Assembly: GCF_018309085.1 (NCBI RefSeq)
Contig: NZ_CP070502.1
Location: forward strand, 868,001 to 932,000
DNA: 64,000 nucleotides
Direction: 5' to 3'
Source: Sporosarcina sp. Marseille-Q4063
Lineage (GTDB): Bacteria; Bacillota; Bacilli; Bacillales_A; Planococcaceae
Under the pieces are notes generated by a model that worked only from the letters and a program-made list of their open reading frames with translations, was not told the origin of the DNA and searched no databases. The position numbers were made by a program, and so were the translations under genes. Positions 19,852-29,165 of the stretch are shown one piece after another. Position 1 is the first letter of the stretch, and each line of letters opens with the position of its first letter.

Positions 19852-20916
19852 TTAAACAGCTTTTGTTTTTTTAATTTGTTTACTTCTTAATTGACCGCAA
19901 GCCGCATCGATATCGGTTCCTTGTTCATGACGGACACCGCAATTTATTCCTGCATTCTTTAATGTTTCGTAGAATGACTTAATCGCTTCCGGCGTACTTC
20001 GACTATATTGTCCATGTTCATCAACTGGATTATAAGGAATCAAGTTCACATAGGACAAATGACGTTTATTGGACAGCAATCTTGCCAGTTGTTTCGCTTC
20101 TTCAACATGATCATTGACATCATTCAATAAAATATATTCGAATGTGATTCGACGATTTGTCGTTTCCAAGTAATAATCAATCGATGCCATTAATTTATCA
20201 ATCGGGAATGCACGGTTGATCTTCATGATGCTTGTACGAAGCTCATCATTCGGCGCATGCAATGAAACAGCCAAATTCACTTGTAGATTTTCATCCGCAA
20301 AGTCTCTAATTTTATGTGCTAGTCCACTTGTTGAAACGGTAATATGACGCGCGCCAATTCCAAGACCTTTTTGCGCATTTACAACACGCAAGAAATCCAT
20401 CAAGTTCGTGTAATTATCGAAAGGTTCGCCAATCCCCATAACGACAATATGACTGACACGTTCATTTAACTCTTTTGCATCAAGATGTTGTTGTACTTTC
20501 ATAATCTGCTCGACAATTTCACCGCCAACTAAATCGCGGCTTTTTTTGAGCAGCCCACTGGCACAGAAACTACAGCCAATATTACAACCGACTTGTGTTG
20601 TGACACAAACTGAATAACCATATGGAAATTTCATCAAAACCGTTTCGATCAAGTTACCATCCTGCATTTTAAATAAGAACTTAATCGTTCCGTCAGCAGA
20701 CTCCTGCTTGACAGTCTGTTCCAATGTTTGAATGACGAAATGCTCTTCCAATTGCTCGATGCATTCTTTATTTATGTTTTTCATATCACTAAAATTAGTT
20801 ACACGTTTTTTATAAAGCCAGTCCCAGATTTGTTCAGCACGAAATCGTTTTTGACCGTGTTCAATTAACCATTCAGATAACTGCTCTGGTGTTAAACCAT
20901 AAATTGATTTTTTCAT
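19852..20916 (-). CDS. rlmN: Dual-specificity 23S rRNA / tRNA adenine-C2 methyltransferase
   Basis: Radical-SAM enzyme that methylates A2503 of 23S rRNA and A37 of some tRNAs. 354 residues. The [4Fe-4S] cysteines Cys111, Cys115 and Cys118 lie in [11 protein letters not shown]; the methyl-carrying Cys near residue 343 is in DIDAACGQL. The Cfr resistance paralogue is the alternative, but the chromosomal setting and [16 protein letters not shown] ending fit RlmN. Monocistronic. Confidence 0.95.
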   Translation of the reverse strand: MKKSIYGLTPEQLSEWLIEHGQKRFRAEQIWDWLYKKRVTNFSDMKNINKECIEQLEEHFVIQTLEQTVKQESADGTIKFLFKMQDGNLIETVLMKFPYGYSVCVTTQVGCNIGCSFCASGLLKKSRDLVGGEIVEQIMKVQQHLDAKELNERVSHIVVMGIGEPFDNYTNLMDFLRVVNAQKGLGIGARHITVSTSGLAHKIRDFADENLQVNLAVSLHAPNDELRTSIMKINRAFPIDKLMASIDYYLETTNRRITFEYILLNDVNDHVEEAKQLARLLSNKRHLSYVNLIPYNPVDEHGQYSRSTPEAIKSFYETLKNAGINCGVRHEQGTDIDAACGQLRSKQIKKTKAV

Positions 20917-21010
20917 TTCTTTGCCTCATTTCAAAAAATACAATCCATTCATTATACTACTTTATTACTGAAATTGGAACAAGTTTTTTTACCTAGTGTG
21001 TTTTGGGGGT

Positions 21011-21136
21011 GAGAAGCGTACTTCATGCGACCGAGGAAGGAGTTCGAATGCTAATACGCGGAATTCTAATACCCGGGAAATGATTTCATCTAAAGCGCGG
21101 AATTTGTGCAACTAAGGGAGGATTTCGAGCGCGGCC
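21011..21136. repeat. Degenerate short-unit repeat region (GCGCGGAATTT type)
   Basis: Five related segments in a gene-free spacer: GAGGAAGGAGTTC (21033), GCGGAATTC (21058), CGGGAAATGATTTC (21074), GCGGAATTTG (21097) and GAGGATTTCG (21118). Intervals are about 25, 16, 23 and 21 bp. It resembles G/C-rich intergenic repeats remembered from other Bacillaceae and is unlike the 21-bp TTGCTTGCAC arrays. Confidence 0.5.
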
Positions 21137-21142
21137 AGACAT

Positions 21143-21195
21143 AATAAAACGGATTATTTACGGTACGTTTAAATCACACCATAAATAATCCGTTA
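21143..21195 (-). terminator. Terminator of the HemL-like aminotransferase gene
   Basis: Arms AACGGATTATTTA and TAAATAATCCGTT; minus-strand reading ends in a T-rich tract. Confidence 0.8.
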
Positions 21196-21199
21196 TCAA

Positions 21200-22582
21200 T
21201 TAAAATAATCGATTCAAAGTCGTTTCATATGCCTCAAGCGTTCGATCAATTTCCCTTTCACCATGAACGGTTGATAAACTATAGCGATTGAGCGGTTTTG
21301 TGTACACACCTAGCGATAATAAATGATAATCGATTTCTTTTCGCAAGCCGAAATTGGACTGCTGTAAATCGCGGTAATTCCGGATTTGTTCCCTATCTGT
21401 TAGAACTATATTGAATATAGATCCCAACCCAATCGTTTGCGAATCAATTCCTTTTGAAGCGAATAATTGGTTGATTCCTATTTTTAATTTCTCCGTCATG
21501 GTAAAAACATGCTGTATTTCATCTTCCAATAAATCAATGGTAGCAAGTCCTGCAGCCAGTATCGTTGGATGGCCATTATACGTGCCGCTATGGAATAGGA
21601 CATCTTGGGCACTTGAACCTTTACTCTGACTATTATCAAAAACATCCGATGCCGCGGACGGTACGCTAATTTCCATGACTTCTTTTGTTCCGCCAACAAT
21701 GCCGAATGGAAAACCGCCGCCGACCACTTTTCCCAATGTCGTGATATCTGGTTTGATTCCGTACAGTTCTTGAGCTCCTCCTAGACTAACGCGGAAACCC
21801 GTTTTAACTTCGTCAAAAATTAGCAGAATCCCTAATTCGGTTGTTAATTTTCGTAACTCTTCCATAAAGTTCTTTTCCGCAGGAATGAATCCGCCTTGAA
21901 TCGGCTCTATGATTACGGCTGCAATTTCACCTTTCTCAATCATTAGAATTTCTCGTGTTGCTTCCAGATCATTAAATGGTAAAATAATCGTGTGTTCCAA
22001 ATGATGAGGATCTACACCTTTAGATTCGAATATTGCAATTGGATTATTAGCAGGGCCTGCTACATTTACGGGTGGATTAATACTTAATAATACTTGATCA
22101 AACCCGCCGTGGTAATGACCTTCGAATTTAGCGATTTTATATTTCCCTGTATACGCATAGGCCAGACGAATCGAAAGCAATGTTGCTTCAGTACCAGAAT
22201 TTGTATAGCGTATTTTTTCCATACTCGGATATAGCTGTTGGATTTTCTGCCCCATTTTCACTTCTAAACGATGCGGTGTACCGAACAATAAAGTTCCATC
22301 TTCTGAAATTTGTTCTTGAATCGCTTTCAATACCTTCGGATGACCATGCCCTGTCATCAATGCACCATAAGACAGAAGATAATCTACGTATTCATTTCCA
22401 TCAATGTCTGTCAGATAAACACCCGATCCTTTTGCCATAACTGTCGGATACGGTTCGAAAAACTTAATATTTGCGGTTACGCCGCCTGGCATGACTTTCT
22501 TAGAGGACTTTGAAAATTCAAGTGATTTAGGCGTTTTACCAATATACGCTTCCATTCCTGATAACACTCCACTTTGATTCAT
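21200..22582 (-). CDS. Class III aminotransferase, glutamate-1-semialdehyde mutase-like
   Basis: PLP enzyme of 460 residues, HemL-like. N-terminal MPGGVTANIKFF substrate-entry segment, NSGTEATLLSIRLA phosphate loop, IFDEVKTGFR, and the PLP lysine in TLGKVVGGGFPFG. True HemL proteins are about 430 residues and usually sit with heme genes. Here the neighbour is a TAXI-TRAP transporter, so a catabolic aminotransferase acting on an imported amino compound is likely (inference). Start ATG 22582: GGAGG lies 8 bases upstream and an upstream TTG at 22597 overlaps that site. Confidence 0.8.
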   Translation of the reverse strand: MNQSGVLSGMEAYIGKTPKSLEFSKSSKKVMPGGVTANIKFFEPYPTVMAKGSGVYLTDIDGNEYVDYLLSYGALMTGHGHPKVLKAIQEQISEDGTLLFGTPHRLEVKMGQKIQQLYPSMEKIRYTNSGTEATLLSIRLAYAYTGKYKIAKFEGHYHGGFDQVLLSINPPVNVAGPANNPIAIFESKGVDPHHLEHTIILPFNDLEATREILMIEKGEIAAVIIEPIQGGFIPAEKNFMEELRKLTTELGILLIFDEVKTGFRVSLGGAQELYGIKPDITTLGKVVGGGFPFGIVGGTKEVMEISVPSAASDVFDNSQSKGSSAQDVLFHSGTYNGHPTILAAGLATIDLLEDEIQHVFTMTEKLKIGINQLFASKGIDSQTIGLGSIFNIVLTDREQIRNYRDLQQSNFGLRKEIDYHLLSLGVYTKPLNRYSLSTVHGEREIDRTLEAYETTLNRLF

Positions 22583-22650
22583 ATAACGATCCTCCAATCG
22601 TTTATTTTTGACGAAGAAAAAGCTAACCCACCATGGATTAGCTTCACATC

Positions 22651-24615
22651 TTAAACGGTTATGGCACTCGATTCTAATTGGTCTTTAGCTTCATCAGGTC
22701 TTCTTGATTGGATAAACCAAATTGCAGCTAGTAAAACGAATCCAATTGCACTGGTCATCAATTCAGGAACAATTAACATTAGACCCCCGCCAAATAAAGC
22801 GACTCGTTCCCAGATTCTTGAACTTCGTGCAAAGTAACCAATAACTGCACTACTCACACCTATCATGCCTAAAATTGCTGTTGTTACAGCAAGTAATAAT
22901 TTAAGCGGCGTCGCATCGACAAGTACCAGAATTGGATTGTAGATAAATATATATGGGATAATGAACGCCGCAATGGCTAATTTAACAGCGGTGACCCCAG
23001 TTTTAAATGGATTTCCTTTCGCAATTCCAGCTCCCGCATATGCCGCTAAACAAACAGGCGGCGTAATGTCTGCAACAATTCCAAAATAGAAAACAAACAT
23101 ATGCGCAGCTAGCGGCGCGACCGCAAACTCATTAATAAGCACAGGCGCTGCAATCGTCGCTGTTACTACGTAATTTGCTGTCGTTGGAAGACCCATGCCA
23201 AGAACGATACATGCAATCATCGTGAAGAATAGCGCAAAGATAAGATGTCCGCTAGATAATGCAATAACCCCTGCTGCAAATTTAGAGCCTAACCCAGTAA
23301 TACTAACAACTCCTGCTATGACTCCCGCAGTTGCAACAGCTGCAATGACTGGAAGCGCAACTCTCGCGCCTTGTTCCAATACATTAACAATTTCGCGGAT
23401 ATTCATTCGTGATTCTTTTCGCACATAGGCCACCAGAAAAGCCGAAAGAATTCCGTATAACGCCGCACGTTGTGGCGTATACCCAATCATGATTGTTCCA
23501 ATGATAACGACTAATGGAATCAGCATATAGCCGTTTTTTATCATTAAATCCTTGAATATAGGTAATTTATCTTTTGGCATTCCATATATTTTAAGTCTTT
23601 TCGCTTCAAAATGTGTTCCGATAAATATACCTGTGAAATAAAGGATTGCCGGCACGAGCGCTGCCAACATGATCGTTGCGTAAGAAACGCCCAAATACTC
23701 CATCATGATAAAAGCCGCGGCCCCCATCATCGGCGGCATTATTTGACCGCCTGTTGATGCAGAAGCTTCGGTAGCACCCGCAAATTCTGGCGTAAAGCCT
23801 GCTTTCTTCATCATTGGAATAGTAAATGATCCAGATGCAACTGTGTTCCCTACTGAACTACCAGAGACTGTTCCTTGTAGTGCACTCGCTACAACTGCCG
23901 CCTTCGCTGTTCCACCGGTATAACGGCCAGTCAATGCAAAAGCGATATCATTAAAGAACTTGCCAATAGGGGTGTGAACTAATATAACCCCGAAAAATAA
24001 AAAGAGATAAATAAACTTTGCTGAAATTTGAATCGGTGTTCCAAAAACACCACTTTCTTGGAACCAGAGATTCGGTGCTAGTCGTTCAACCGAAAATCCA
24101 GGATGCGATAAAATTTGCGTTGGAATATAATTTCCAAAAACAGCATACAAAATAGCCGTACTCGCCACGATTACAATTGGCAACCCGACAGTCCTTCTCG
24201 TCGCTTCAAGGACGAGAAGGATGCCTAGGATTGAAATAAAGACATCGGGCATGCTATAGCCCGAGATTCGACTTTGTAAAATAGAATCAAAGAAAATTAT
24301 TTTATGGTACGCCACATACATCGCGGTAAAGGCGAGGATGAGGTCATACCAAGGAACGGTTTTCTGCGTGTTCATCCAGGCTTTTTTGGCTGGATATAAG
24401 AGAAAAACAATTCCGAGTGCCGTGCCTAGATGAATGGCACCTTGTTTCTGCGTTGGAAGTGTTCCCGAATACCCTGTGTACAAATGAAAGATTGTTAACG
24501 CGACGCCGAGAAATGTTACGACCCACGCCCATTTTCCAATTTGAGTACGAAATTGATTTTCCTTATCATACTTTTCAAGGATTGCTTGTGCATCGACTTG
24601 CTGATCATTTTTCAT
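22651..24615 (-). CDS. TRAP transporter fused permease (DctQM, TAXI type)
   Basis: 654-residue membrane protein fusing the small (4-helix, about 25-190) and large (about 200-620) TRAP permease subunits, typical of TAXI systems. Family features include SGYSMPDVFISILGIL and the large-subunit motifs ATVSGSSVGNTVASG-like (GTVSGSSVGNTVASGSF) and GLPTTANYVVT. TRAP systems are Na+-driven importers of organic anions and amino acids. GAGAGGGGA precedes the ATG. The receptor gene lies immediately upstream and the aminotransferase downstream. Confidence 0.92.
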   Translation of the reverse strand: MKNDQQVDAQAILEKYDKENQFRTQIGKWAWVVTFLGVALTIFHLYTGYSGTLPTQKQGAIHLGTALGIVFLLYPAKKAWMNTQKTVPWYDLILAFTAMYVAYHKIIFFDSILQSRISGYSMPDVFISILGILLVLEATRRTVGLPIVIVASTAILYAVFGNYIPTQILSHPGFSVERLAPNLWFQESGVFGTPIQISAKFIYLFLFFGVILVHTPIGKFFNDIAFALTGRYTGGTAKAAVVASALQGTVSGSSVGNTVASGSFTIPMMKKAGFTPEFAGATEASASTGGQIMPPMMGAAAFIMMEYLGVSYATIMLAALVPAILYFTGIFIGTHFEAKRLKIYGMPKDKLPIFKDLMIKNGYMLIPLVVIIGTIMIGYTPQRAALYGILSAFLVAYVRKESRMNIREIVNVLEQGARVALPVIAAVATAGVIAGVVSITGLGSKFAAGVIALSSGHLIFALFFTMIACIVLGMGLPTTANYVVTATIAAPVLINEFAVAPLAAHMFVFYFGIVADITPPVCLAAYAGAGIAKGNPFKTGVTAVKLAIAAFIIPYIFIYNPILVLVDATPLKLLLAVTTAILGMIGVSSAVIGYFARSSRIWERVALFGGGLMLIVPELMTSAIGFVLLAAIWFIQSRRPDEAKDQLESSAITV

Positions 24616-24655
24616 GTCGCGTATCCCCTCTCATTTCAAATGGTAATTGTTACAA

Positions 24656-25657
24656 TTACTTTAAATCATCAAAGCTAGTGATTTTAGTTTTTTCTCTAGT
24701 GACAATTTGGATGACCTCTGGATAAATATGTCCAATGAATGCTGCATTTTTCACTTCATTGTCCTTGAAATCCGCCTCGCCGTTTAGCGCTTGCCCAGCA
24801 GGTACATGAACTGCCATTCCTAAGTCCATATGCCCGTCACGAATACTTGCCAAGTTTTCCACCGAAGCACCTGTTTCTGTATTCGTCACATTAATACCGT
24901 CTACATGTTTATTCCAAATACTAGCCATTTCTCCGCCAAGTGGATAATACGTTCCACCTTGACTTCCTGTTCCCAGGATAAGTTCGGACTTTCGGTCACT
25001 TTCATTTGCCGTTAGCTCAGCGACTTCATTGTCGACAGTTAAGCCTTGTTCTTCATAATATCTTTTAGCGCCAGGATGGATTAATAACCCTTCAGCACCG
25101 CGAAGCGCATTTTCAAGCGTCATTTGTTTAGCTTGATCATGTGTATTTTCACTTGCATTTTCAACCATGATTTTCGCTAATTGATAGCCAAGCTCTTCAT
25201 CAATGGTATCTGTGTTCCCCATTAGAATTGCGTAAGCGGTTACAGTTTCAACATCTTCCGTCAAGAAATCATACGTATCCTTTGGAATAGTCAGTCGTCT
25301 GTACCCTGAATTTTCCTCGATGTACTTAATTGCTTCGTCAGAAAGGCTTAGCATTTTCACATCTTTGGCAGAAGCTTGTAAACTTTCGATACTACCCGCC
25401 GGCAATCCTAGAATCCCAATGGAAACATCGATATTTCCATCTTGAACGCCGTCTGCTGCATCTCCAAATCCTTCTTGGAATTTGTTGTAATCTTCGTCTT
25501 CAATACCATAAGCTTCTAAAATCAGTTTCGATACGTTATTCGTTTCACTCGCTGGTGGCCCAATTGCGATATTCTTGCCTCCACCGCTACATGCTGAAAG
25601 AACAACAAGTAAACCAATGACTAGAAATAATAAGGCGCGCATTTTCGTCTTTTTCAA
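24656..25657 (-). CDS. TAXI-family TRAP solute receptor, apparently circularly permuted
   Basis: 333-residue lipoprotein (LSAC, Cys23; TTG start with AAGGGGGA upstream). In ordinary TAXI receptors the order is [GTGGxxGxYYPxGG ... SxxDLKG] then [K-xx-IGPPxSxT ... IHPGAxxYYxExG]. Here the second half comes first (GKNIAIGPPASET at about 27-40, LLIHPGAKRYYEEQG at 191-205) and the first half follows (ILGTGSQGGTYYPLGG at 227-242, ASVENLASIRDG, ending ITSFDDLK at 326-333). All parts are present and total length is normal, so the two lobes are probably intact but re-ordered. Substrate unknown. Confidence 0.85.
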   Translation of the reverse strand: MKKTKMRALLFLVIGLLVVLSACSGGGKNIAIGPPASETNNVSKLILEAYGIEDEDYNKFQEGFGDAADGVQDGNIDVSIGILGLPAGSIESLQASAKDVKMLSLSDEAIKYIEENSGYRRLTIPKDTYDFLTEDVETVTAYAILMGNTDTIDEELGYQLAKIMVENASENTHDQAKQMTLENALRGAEGLLIHPGAKRYYEEQGLTVDNEVAELTANESDRKSELILGTGSQGGTYYPLGGEMASIWNKHVDGINVTNTETGASVENLASIRDGHMDLGMAVHVPAGQALNGEADFKDNEVKNAAFIGHIYPEVIQIVTREKTKITSFDDLK

Positions 25658-25966
25658 CTGAATTCCCCCTTGTAGTATATTTCCTACAACTCCAGTAAGC
25701 TTGTACTCGTGGAGATAATCCTGATCAATTGTAAGTGCCCACCGAAAGATAGTAGCTTATTATAGATTATACTATTAAACTATTTAAATACAACGACTTT
25801 TCCATATAATCTGACTAGACACTGTTGAAAAGAAGCAAACTTTCCTTTAACTAAGGGATTCTTCTATTTAACATGTGTTTTTATATTTTTTATTCCTTTA
25901 CTATATGAAATCATTAAGCTTTATATAGGAAATCCGATTCATTTATAGGTAGGCATTTCCATGATT
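25658..25966. other. Divergent spacer between the TAXI receptor and yflT genes
   Basis: A/T-rich spacer expected to hold the minus-strand promoter of the TRAP operon. No hairpin, conserved box or open frame of note was recognised. Confidence 0.4.
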
Positions 25967-25992
25967 GTTTAAAGACAGCGAAATGGAGGTAT
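25967..25992 (+). promoter_or_regulatory. SigB-type promoter of yflT
   Basis: GTTTAA (25967-25972), 14-bp spacer, AGGTAT (25987-25992), against the general-stress consensus GTTTAA-N12-14-GGGTAT. It lies 38 bp before the start of a YflT-family stress gene, a known SigB-regulon type. Confidence 0.65.
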
Positions 25993-26030
25993 ATAAGAAG
26001 TAAGAAATAAATTTGGAGGGAATATTAGAT

Positions 26031-26348
26031 ATGAAATCTATCGTAGAAAATGCAGTTCAAGCAAAAGCAGAAGTCGAGAAATTGGAGATGCAAGGCTATT
26101 CTCGAGATGACATTTACATCTTTGCACACTATAAGGAAAGAGAAGAAGATATTTCCGATGCATTAGACACAGAAGAAGTCGGCATGAAGGAACAAGGATT
26201 TCTGGATAGCATGAAAAACTTAGTTTCTTCTCGCGGCGATGAATTGCGTAGTAAAATGGAAGCTGCCGGTTTAACAGCCGAAGAAGCATCAGATGCTGAG
26301 AAAGAATTGGATCACGGAAAACTTGTTGTGATTGCAAAAAGAGATTAA
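26031..26348 (+). CDS. yflT: YflT-family general stress protein
   Basis: 105-residue soluble protein of the heat-induced stress protein YflT family: N-terminal segment with EVEKLEMQGYSRDDIYIFAH, acidic centre and LDHGKLVVIAKRD end. ATG 26031 has GGAGGG 10 bases upstream; the in-frame reading from 26013 includes this site. The SigB-like promoter upstream fits its family. Molecular role unknown. Confidence 0.85.
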   Translation: MKSIVENAVQAKAEVEKLEMQGYSRDDIYIFAHYKEREEDISDALDTEEVGMKEQGFLDSMKNLVSSRGDELRSKMEAAGLTAEEASDAEKELDHGKLVVIAKRD

Positions 26349-26364
26349 ATATTACTCACATCCG

Positions 26365-26391
26365 CCCCACTCCTAAACGAGTGGGGTTTTT
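26365..26391 (+). terminator. Terminator of yflT
   Basis: Arms CCCCACTC and GAGTGGGG with a 6-base loop, followed by TTTTTGT. Confidence 0.93.
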
Positions 26392-26474
26392 GTCATTTTA
26401 TCGAGCTTTTCATACATTATTGTGTAAATGTCTTCAATAATTCGGTATCATAGACTAGAAGGTGGGTGTGAGTC

Positions 26475-26852
26475 TTGGAAAATAACTTTGGAAAAATCGG
26501 CGTGGTTGCTGGCCTGTCAACTTTTGTTTTATTAATCGTCGGGATTCGAAACGTATTGGGTCAACCGATTGAAATATTAAACTTTGTTGCTTTTTCCGTT
26601 TTCGGATTAATTATTGGAATTATTGTGGCATCAATATTATTTTACAAATTAAAAATCGCATTTTATATGTTCAGTTCTTTTCTATTGATTGCTCTTTTAG
26701 AAATGTTTCGAAGCTTCATAGTGAATGCGAATGGACAAGGCGATTTAATTGGTATCCTATCCCTATTTATCATTACGTCGTTTGGACTTGGCCTTTCGTT
26801 AATTGTCCAATTCATTGTCATTTTACTGAATAAAAAAAAGAACGCAAACTAA
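26475..26852 (+). CDS. Small four-helix membrane protein
   Basis: 125 residues, four predicted membrane helices (about 8-25, 35-58, 62-80, 92-118) and a Lys-rich C-terminus, KKKNAN. TTG start with GGTGGGTG just upstream. No recognised family. It converges with a tiny membrane protein gene on the other strand and shares a bidirectional terminator with it. Confidence 0.75.
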   Translation: MENNFGKIGVVAGLSTFVLLIVGIRNVLGQPIEILNFVAFSVFGLIIGIIVASILFYKLKIAFYMFSSFLLIALLEMFRSFIVNANGQGDLIGILSLFIITSFGLGLSLIVQFIVILLNKKKNAN

Positions 26853-26902
26853 AAATCTCACGCATCGAAACGGTTGTACTCGTTTCGATGCCTGAGATTT
26901 TT
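26851..26902. terminator. Bidirectional terminator
   Basis: Arms AAATCTCA-GCATCGAAACG and CGTTTCGATGC-TGAGATTT with T-runs on both sides, between convergent membrane-protein genes. Confidence 0.9.
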
Positions 26903-26903
26903 C

Positions 26904-27077
26904 TTATGATGCATTATTATTTTGATTATTTTTATGTTTTAAGACTGCCATGACCAAATTAAATATAGCTAAAATCGCGAATAAAATTGCAAATCCATAT
27001 TGTCCGTTTTCATATCGATTATACGCAAAATAACCCATAAACAAAGCTAATCCAATATCTAAAAATTTTGACCCCAA
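26904..27077 (-). CDS. Tiny two-helix membrane protein
   Basis: 57 residues. TTG start at 27077 with GAGGAGG 9 bases upstream; stop TAA at 26904-26906. Two hydrophobic stretches (about 6-17 and 29-47) flank NRYENGQ, and the tail KHKNNQNNNAS is polar. The strong ribosome site, the absence of internal stops and the downstream terminator support it as a real gene. No family recognised. Confidence 0.7.
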   Translation of the reverse strand: MGSKFLDIGLALFMGYFAYNRYENGQYGFAILFAILAIFNLVMAVLKHKNNQNNNAS

Positions 27078-27136
27078 AGTTCATAACCTCCTCAAGCCTA
27101 AAAGCATTTACTATATTTAGTATACATGATTTAGTT

Positions 27137-27682
27137 TTAGTCCACGCCTATATATTCAACATTGGCCATGCTACGGATACCACCGCTCAGTTCTTTTACA
27201 TGACCAGTTTCGGTTAACTTCATGCTGTTACCATCGATAAAGATGAATTCAAATTTTGGAAAACCGTCGCCAGGTATACGATCATAATAAAACGCTTTTT
27301 CTATTTCATCCCAATTATAGGTGTGCTTTTCTTTTGAAAAAAGAGTTCTATATGAAATTGATTCATTTGATAAGACCGTGTAGGTTGATGATGCAAGATA
27401 GAATGAAACAACACTTGCTAGTACAAAAATAATGCTTAAAATAATTGAATTCTTTTTTAAATCTAAAAAGAAGAGAATTGCTGAGGCCAACAGTAAGAAT
27501 ATAAAAGCAATAATATAAGCTACATACCCCTCCCCTGGTACAATGACACCCCAATTATTGGGGGAATAGTACAAGGTATCTGCAACAGCCGATGGTATTA
27601 TCAAAAGGAGTATAGGAGATATAAGCAGGATGACGATTGCAATTGCCATAAATACATGTCTTGTCTCATAAACCCTTCCCAA
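27137..27682 (-). CDS. Membrane protein with C-terminal PH-like domain
   Basis: 181 residues: three membrane helices (about 10-32, 52-74, 80-102) followed by a cytosolic domain with alternating strands (SISYRTLFSKEKHTYNWDEIEKAF, given here only as a region near 108-130). The tail reminds one of bacterial PH-type (bPH) domains. No named family. GGAAGGGT is present in its first codons, but no clear upstream ribosome site competes with the chosen start. Confidence 0.7.
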   Translation of the reverse strand: MGRVYETRHVFMAIAIVILLISPILLLIIPSAVADTLYYSPNNWGVIVPGEGYVAYIIAFIFLLLASAILFFLDLKKNSIILSIIFVLASVVSFYLASSTYTVLSNESISYRTLFSKEKHTYNWDEIEKAFYYDRIPGDGFPKFEFIFIDGNSMKLTETGHVKELSGGIRSMANVEYIGVD

Positions 27683-27744
27683 TTTTTATCACCCCTCTAT
27701 ACCATATATTCTAATAGATCTTCTGATATGTAAATAGGAAAACT

Positions 27745-27785
27745 AAAACCACTTACATGATTTTGGCCATGTAAGTGGTTTTAGT
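27745..27785 (-). terminator. Terminator of the his operon
   Basis: Arms AAAACCACTTACATG and CATGTAAGTGGTTTT, T-rich on the minus strand, immediately after hisI. Confidence 0.92.
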
Positions 27786-27790
27786 TAAGA

Positions 27791-28408
27791 TTATCTGCGC
27801 CTTTTCAATAATTCATTTTTAATATCTGATAAGCTAACATCCGAAATTTCCATTAGCACAAGCGAATGATAGAGTAGGTCAGCAAGTTCACTAGTTAATT
27901 CGGCTTTATCTTCATTTTTAGCACCGATAATTACCTCGCTCGATTCTTCACCGACTTTTTTGAGCACTTTATCGATTCCTTCCCGGAAAAGATAGGATGT
28001 GTATGATTCTTCTATCGGATTTGCTCGGCGATTTTTAATTTCGGCGATGACTTCGTGCACGATTTCGCGGTTTGAAGTTTCAACTTCAAAGCTCGTTTTA
28101 TAAAAACAAGATTTCTTGCCGGTGTGACAAGCAGGTCCCAACGGTTCGACTTGAACAAGAACCGCATCGCTATCGCAATCAAACGAAAGTTGCTTCACGA
28201 TTTGACGGTTACCGGATGTTGCGCCTTTATTCCATAATTCTTGTCGTGAACGGCTGAAGAACCATGTTTCTTTTGTTTCTATCGTTTTCGTTAATGCTTC
28301 TTCATTCATATAGGCTAACATTAAAACCTTTCCGGTTCGGCTATCTTGTACGACAGCGGGAATGAGCCCTTTTTCATCGAATGAAATCGATTCAATTTCT
28401 ATCGTCAT
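27791..28408 (-). CDS. hisI: Phosphoribosyl-AMP cyclohydrolase / phosphoribosyl-ATP pyrophosphatase
   Basis: Bifunctional 205-residue HisIE enzyme for steps 2 and 3 of histidine synthesis. N-terminal cyclohydrolase domain with Zn/Mg ligands ([14 protein letters not shown]) to about residue 110, then a MazG-like pyrophosphohydrolase domain with [21 protein letters not shown] precedes the ATG. Last gene of the operon, 13 bp after hisF. Confidence 0.96.
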   Translation of the reverse strand: MTIEIESISFDEKGLIPAVVQDSRTGKVLMLAYMNEEALTKTIETKETWFFSRSRQELWNKGATSGNRQIVKQLSFDCDSDAVLVQVEPLGPACHTGKKSCFYKTSFEVETSNREIVHEVIAEIKNRRANPIEESYTSYLFREGIDKVLKKVGEESSEVIIGAKNEDKAELTSELADLLYHSLVLMEISDVSLSDIKNELLKRRR

Positions 28409-28421
28409 TGTCCATCAGTCC

Positions 28422-29165
28422 TCACTCGTTAGTTTTCAAATAGTCTTTTAAAGTACGGATATTGATTTCATTGTAATGAAAAACAGAAGCTGCCAATGCC
28501 GCATCCGCTTTTCCTTCTGTCAAAACTTTATCGAAGTCTTCCATCTTCCCTGCACCGCCGCTTGCCACAATGGGAATACTAACTGCATCGGCGATTGTAC
28601 GATTAAGTTCCAGATCATAGCCTTCCTTCTCGCCGTCCCCATCGATACTATTAACAACCAGTTCACCTGCACCTAGTTGCTCACCTTCTATTGCCCACTC
28701 TATGGCATCTAGAGCCGTATCTACCCTTCCGCCTTTACTAAATACATTCCATTTCGAGGGACCGACTCTCTTTACGTCCATCGATAAGATAACCCGTTCA
28801 GAGCCAAATTCGTTTGCAGCGTCTTCTATAAATTGAGGGTTTTCAAGTGCTGAACTATTAATAGATACTTTGTCCGTTCCGACGTCCAATAAATTTTGTA
28901 TATCTTCGAGCGTTCGAATCCCTCCGCCGACGATGAATGGAATAGGAACTTCTTTCGCGATTGTGGCAATCGTTTCTAAAAATAATGGTCGATTATCGGT
29001 GGAAGCTGTAATATCATAAAATACAAGTTCATCCGCACCGTCTGCCACATATTTCTTTGCTAAATCAATTGGATCTGCAACTTCTCGAATGTTTTCAAAC
29101 TTCCGGCCTTTGACGACTTTGCCTTTATCAACATCTAAACATGGAATAATTCGTTTACTCTTCAT
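28422..29165 (-). CDS. hisF: Imidazole glycerol phosphate synthase, cyclase subunit
   Basis: 247-residue TIM barrel that uses ammonia to convert PRFAR to imidazole-glycerol phosphate and AICAR. Catalytic Asp11 (CLDVDKG) and Asp130 (LSMDVK) are present. The residues that form the ammonia gate in T. maritima HisF, Arg5, Glu46, Lys99 and the Glu near 168, are all retained. The start overlaps hisA by 11 bp. Its usual glutaminase partner HisH is not encoded in this operon, so the ammonia source is an open question. Confidence 0.96.
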   Translation of the reverse strand: MKSKRIIPCLDVDKGKVVKGRKFENIREVADPIDLAKKYVADGADELVFYDITASTDNRPLFLETIATIAKEVPIPFIVGGGIRTLEDIQNLLDVGTDKVSINSSALENPQFIEDAANEFGSERVILSMDVKRVGPSKWNVFSKGGRVDTALDAIEWAIEGEQLGAGELVVNSIDGDGEKEGYDLELNRTIADAVSIPIVASGGAGKMEDFDKVLTEGKADAALAASVFHYNEINIRTLKDYLKTNE

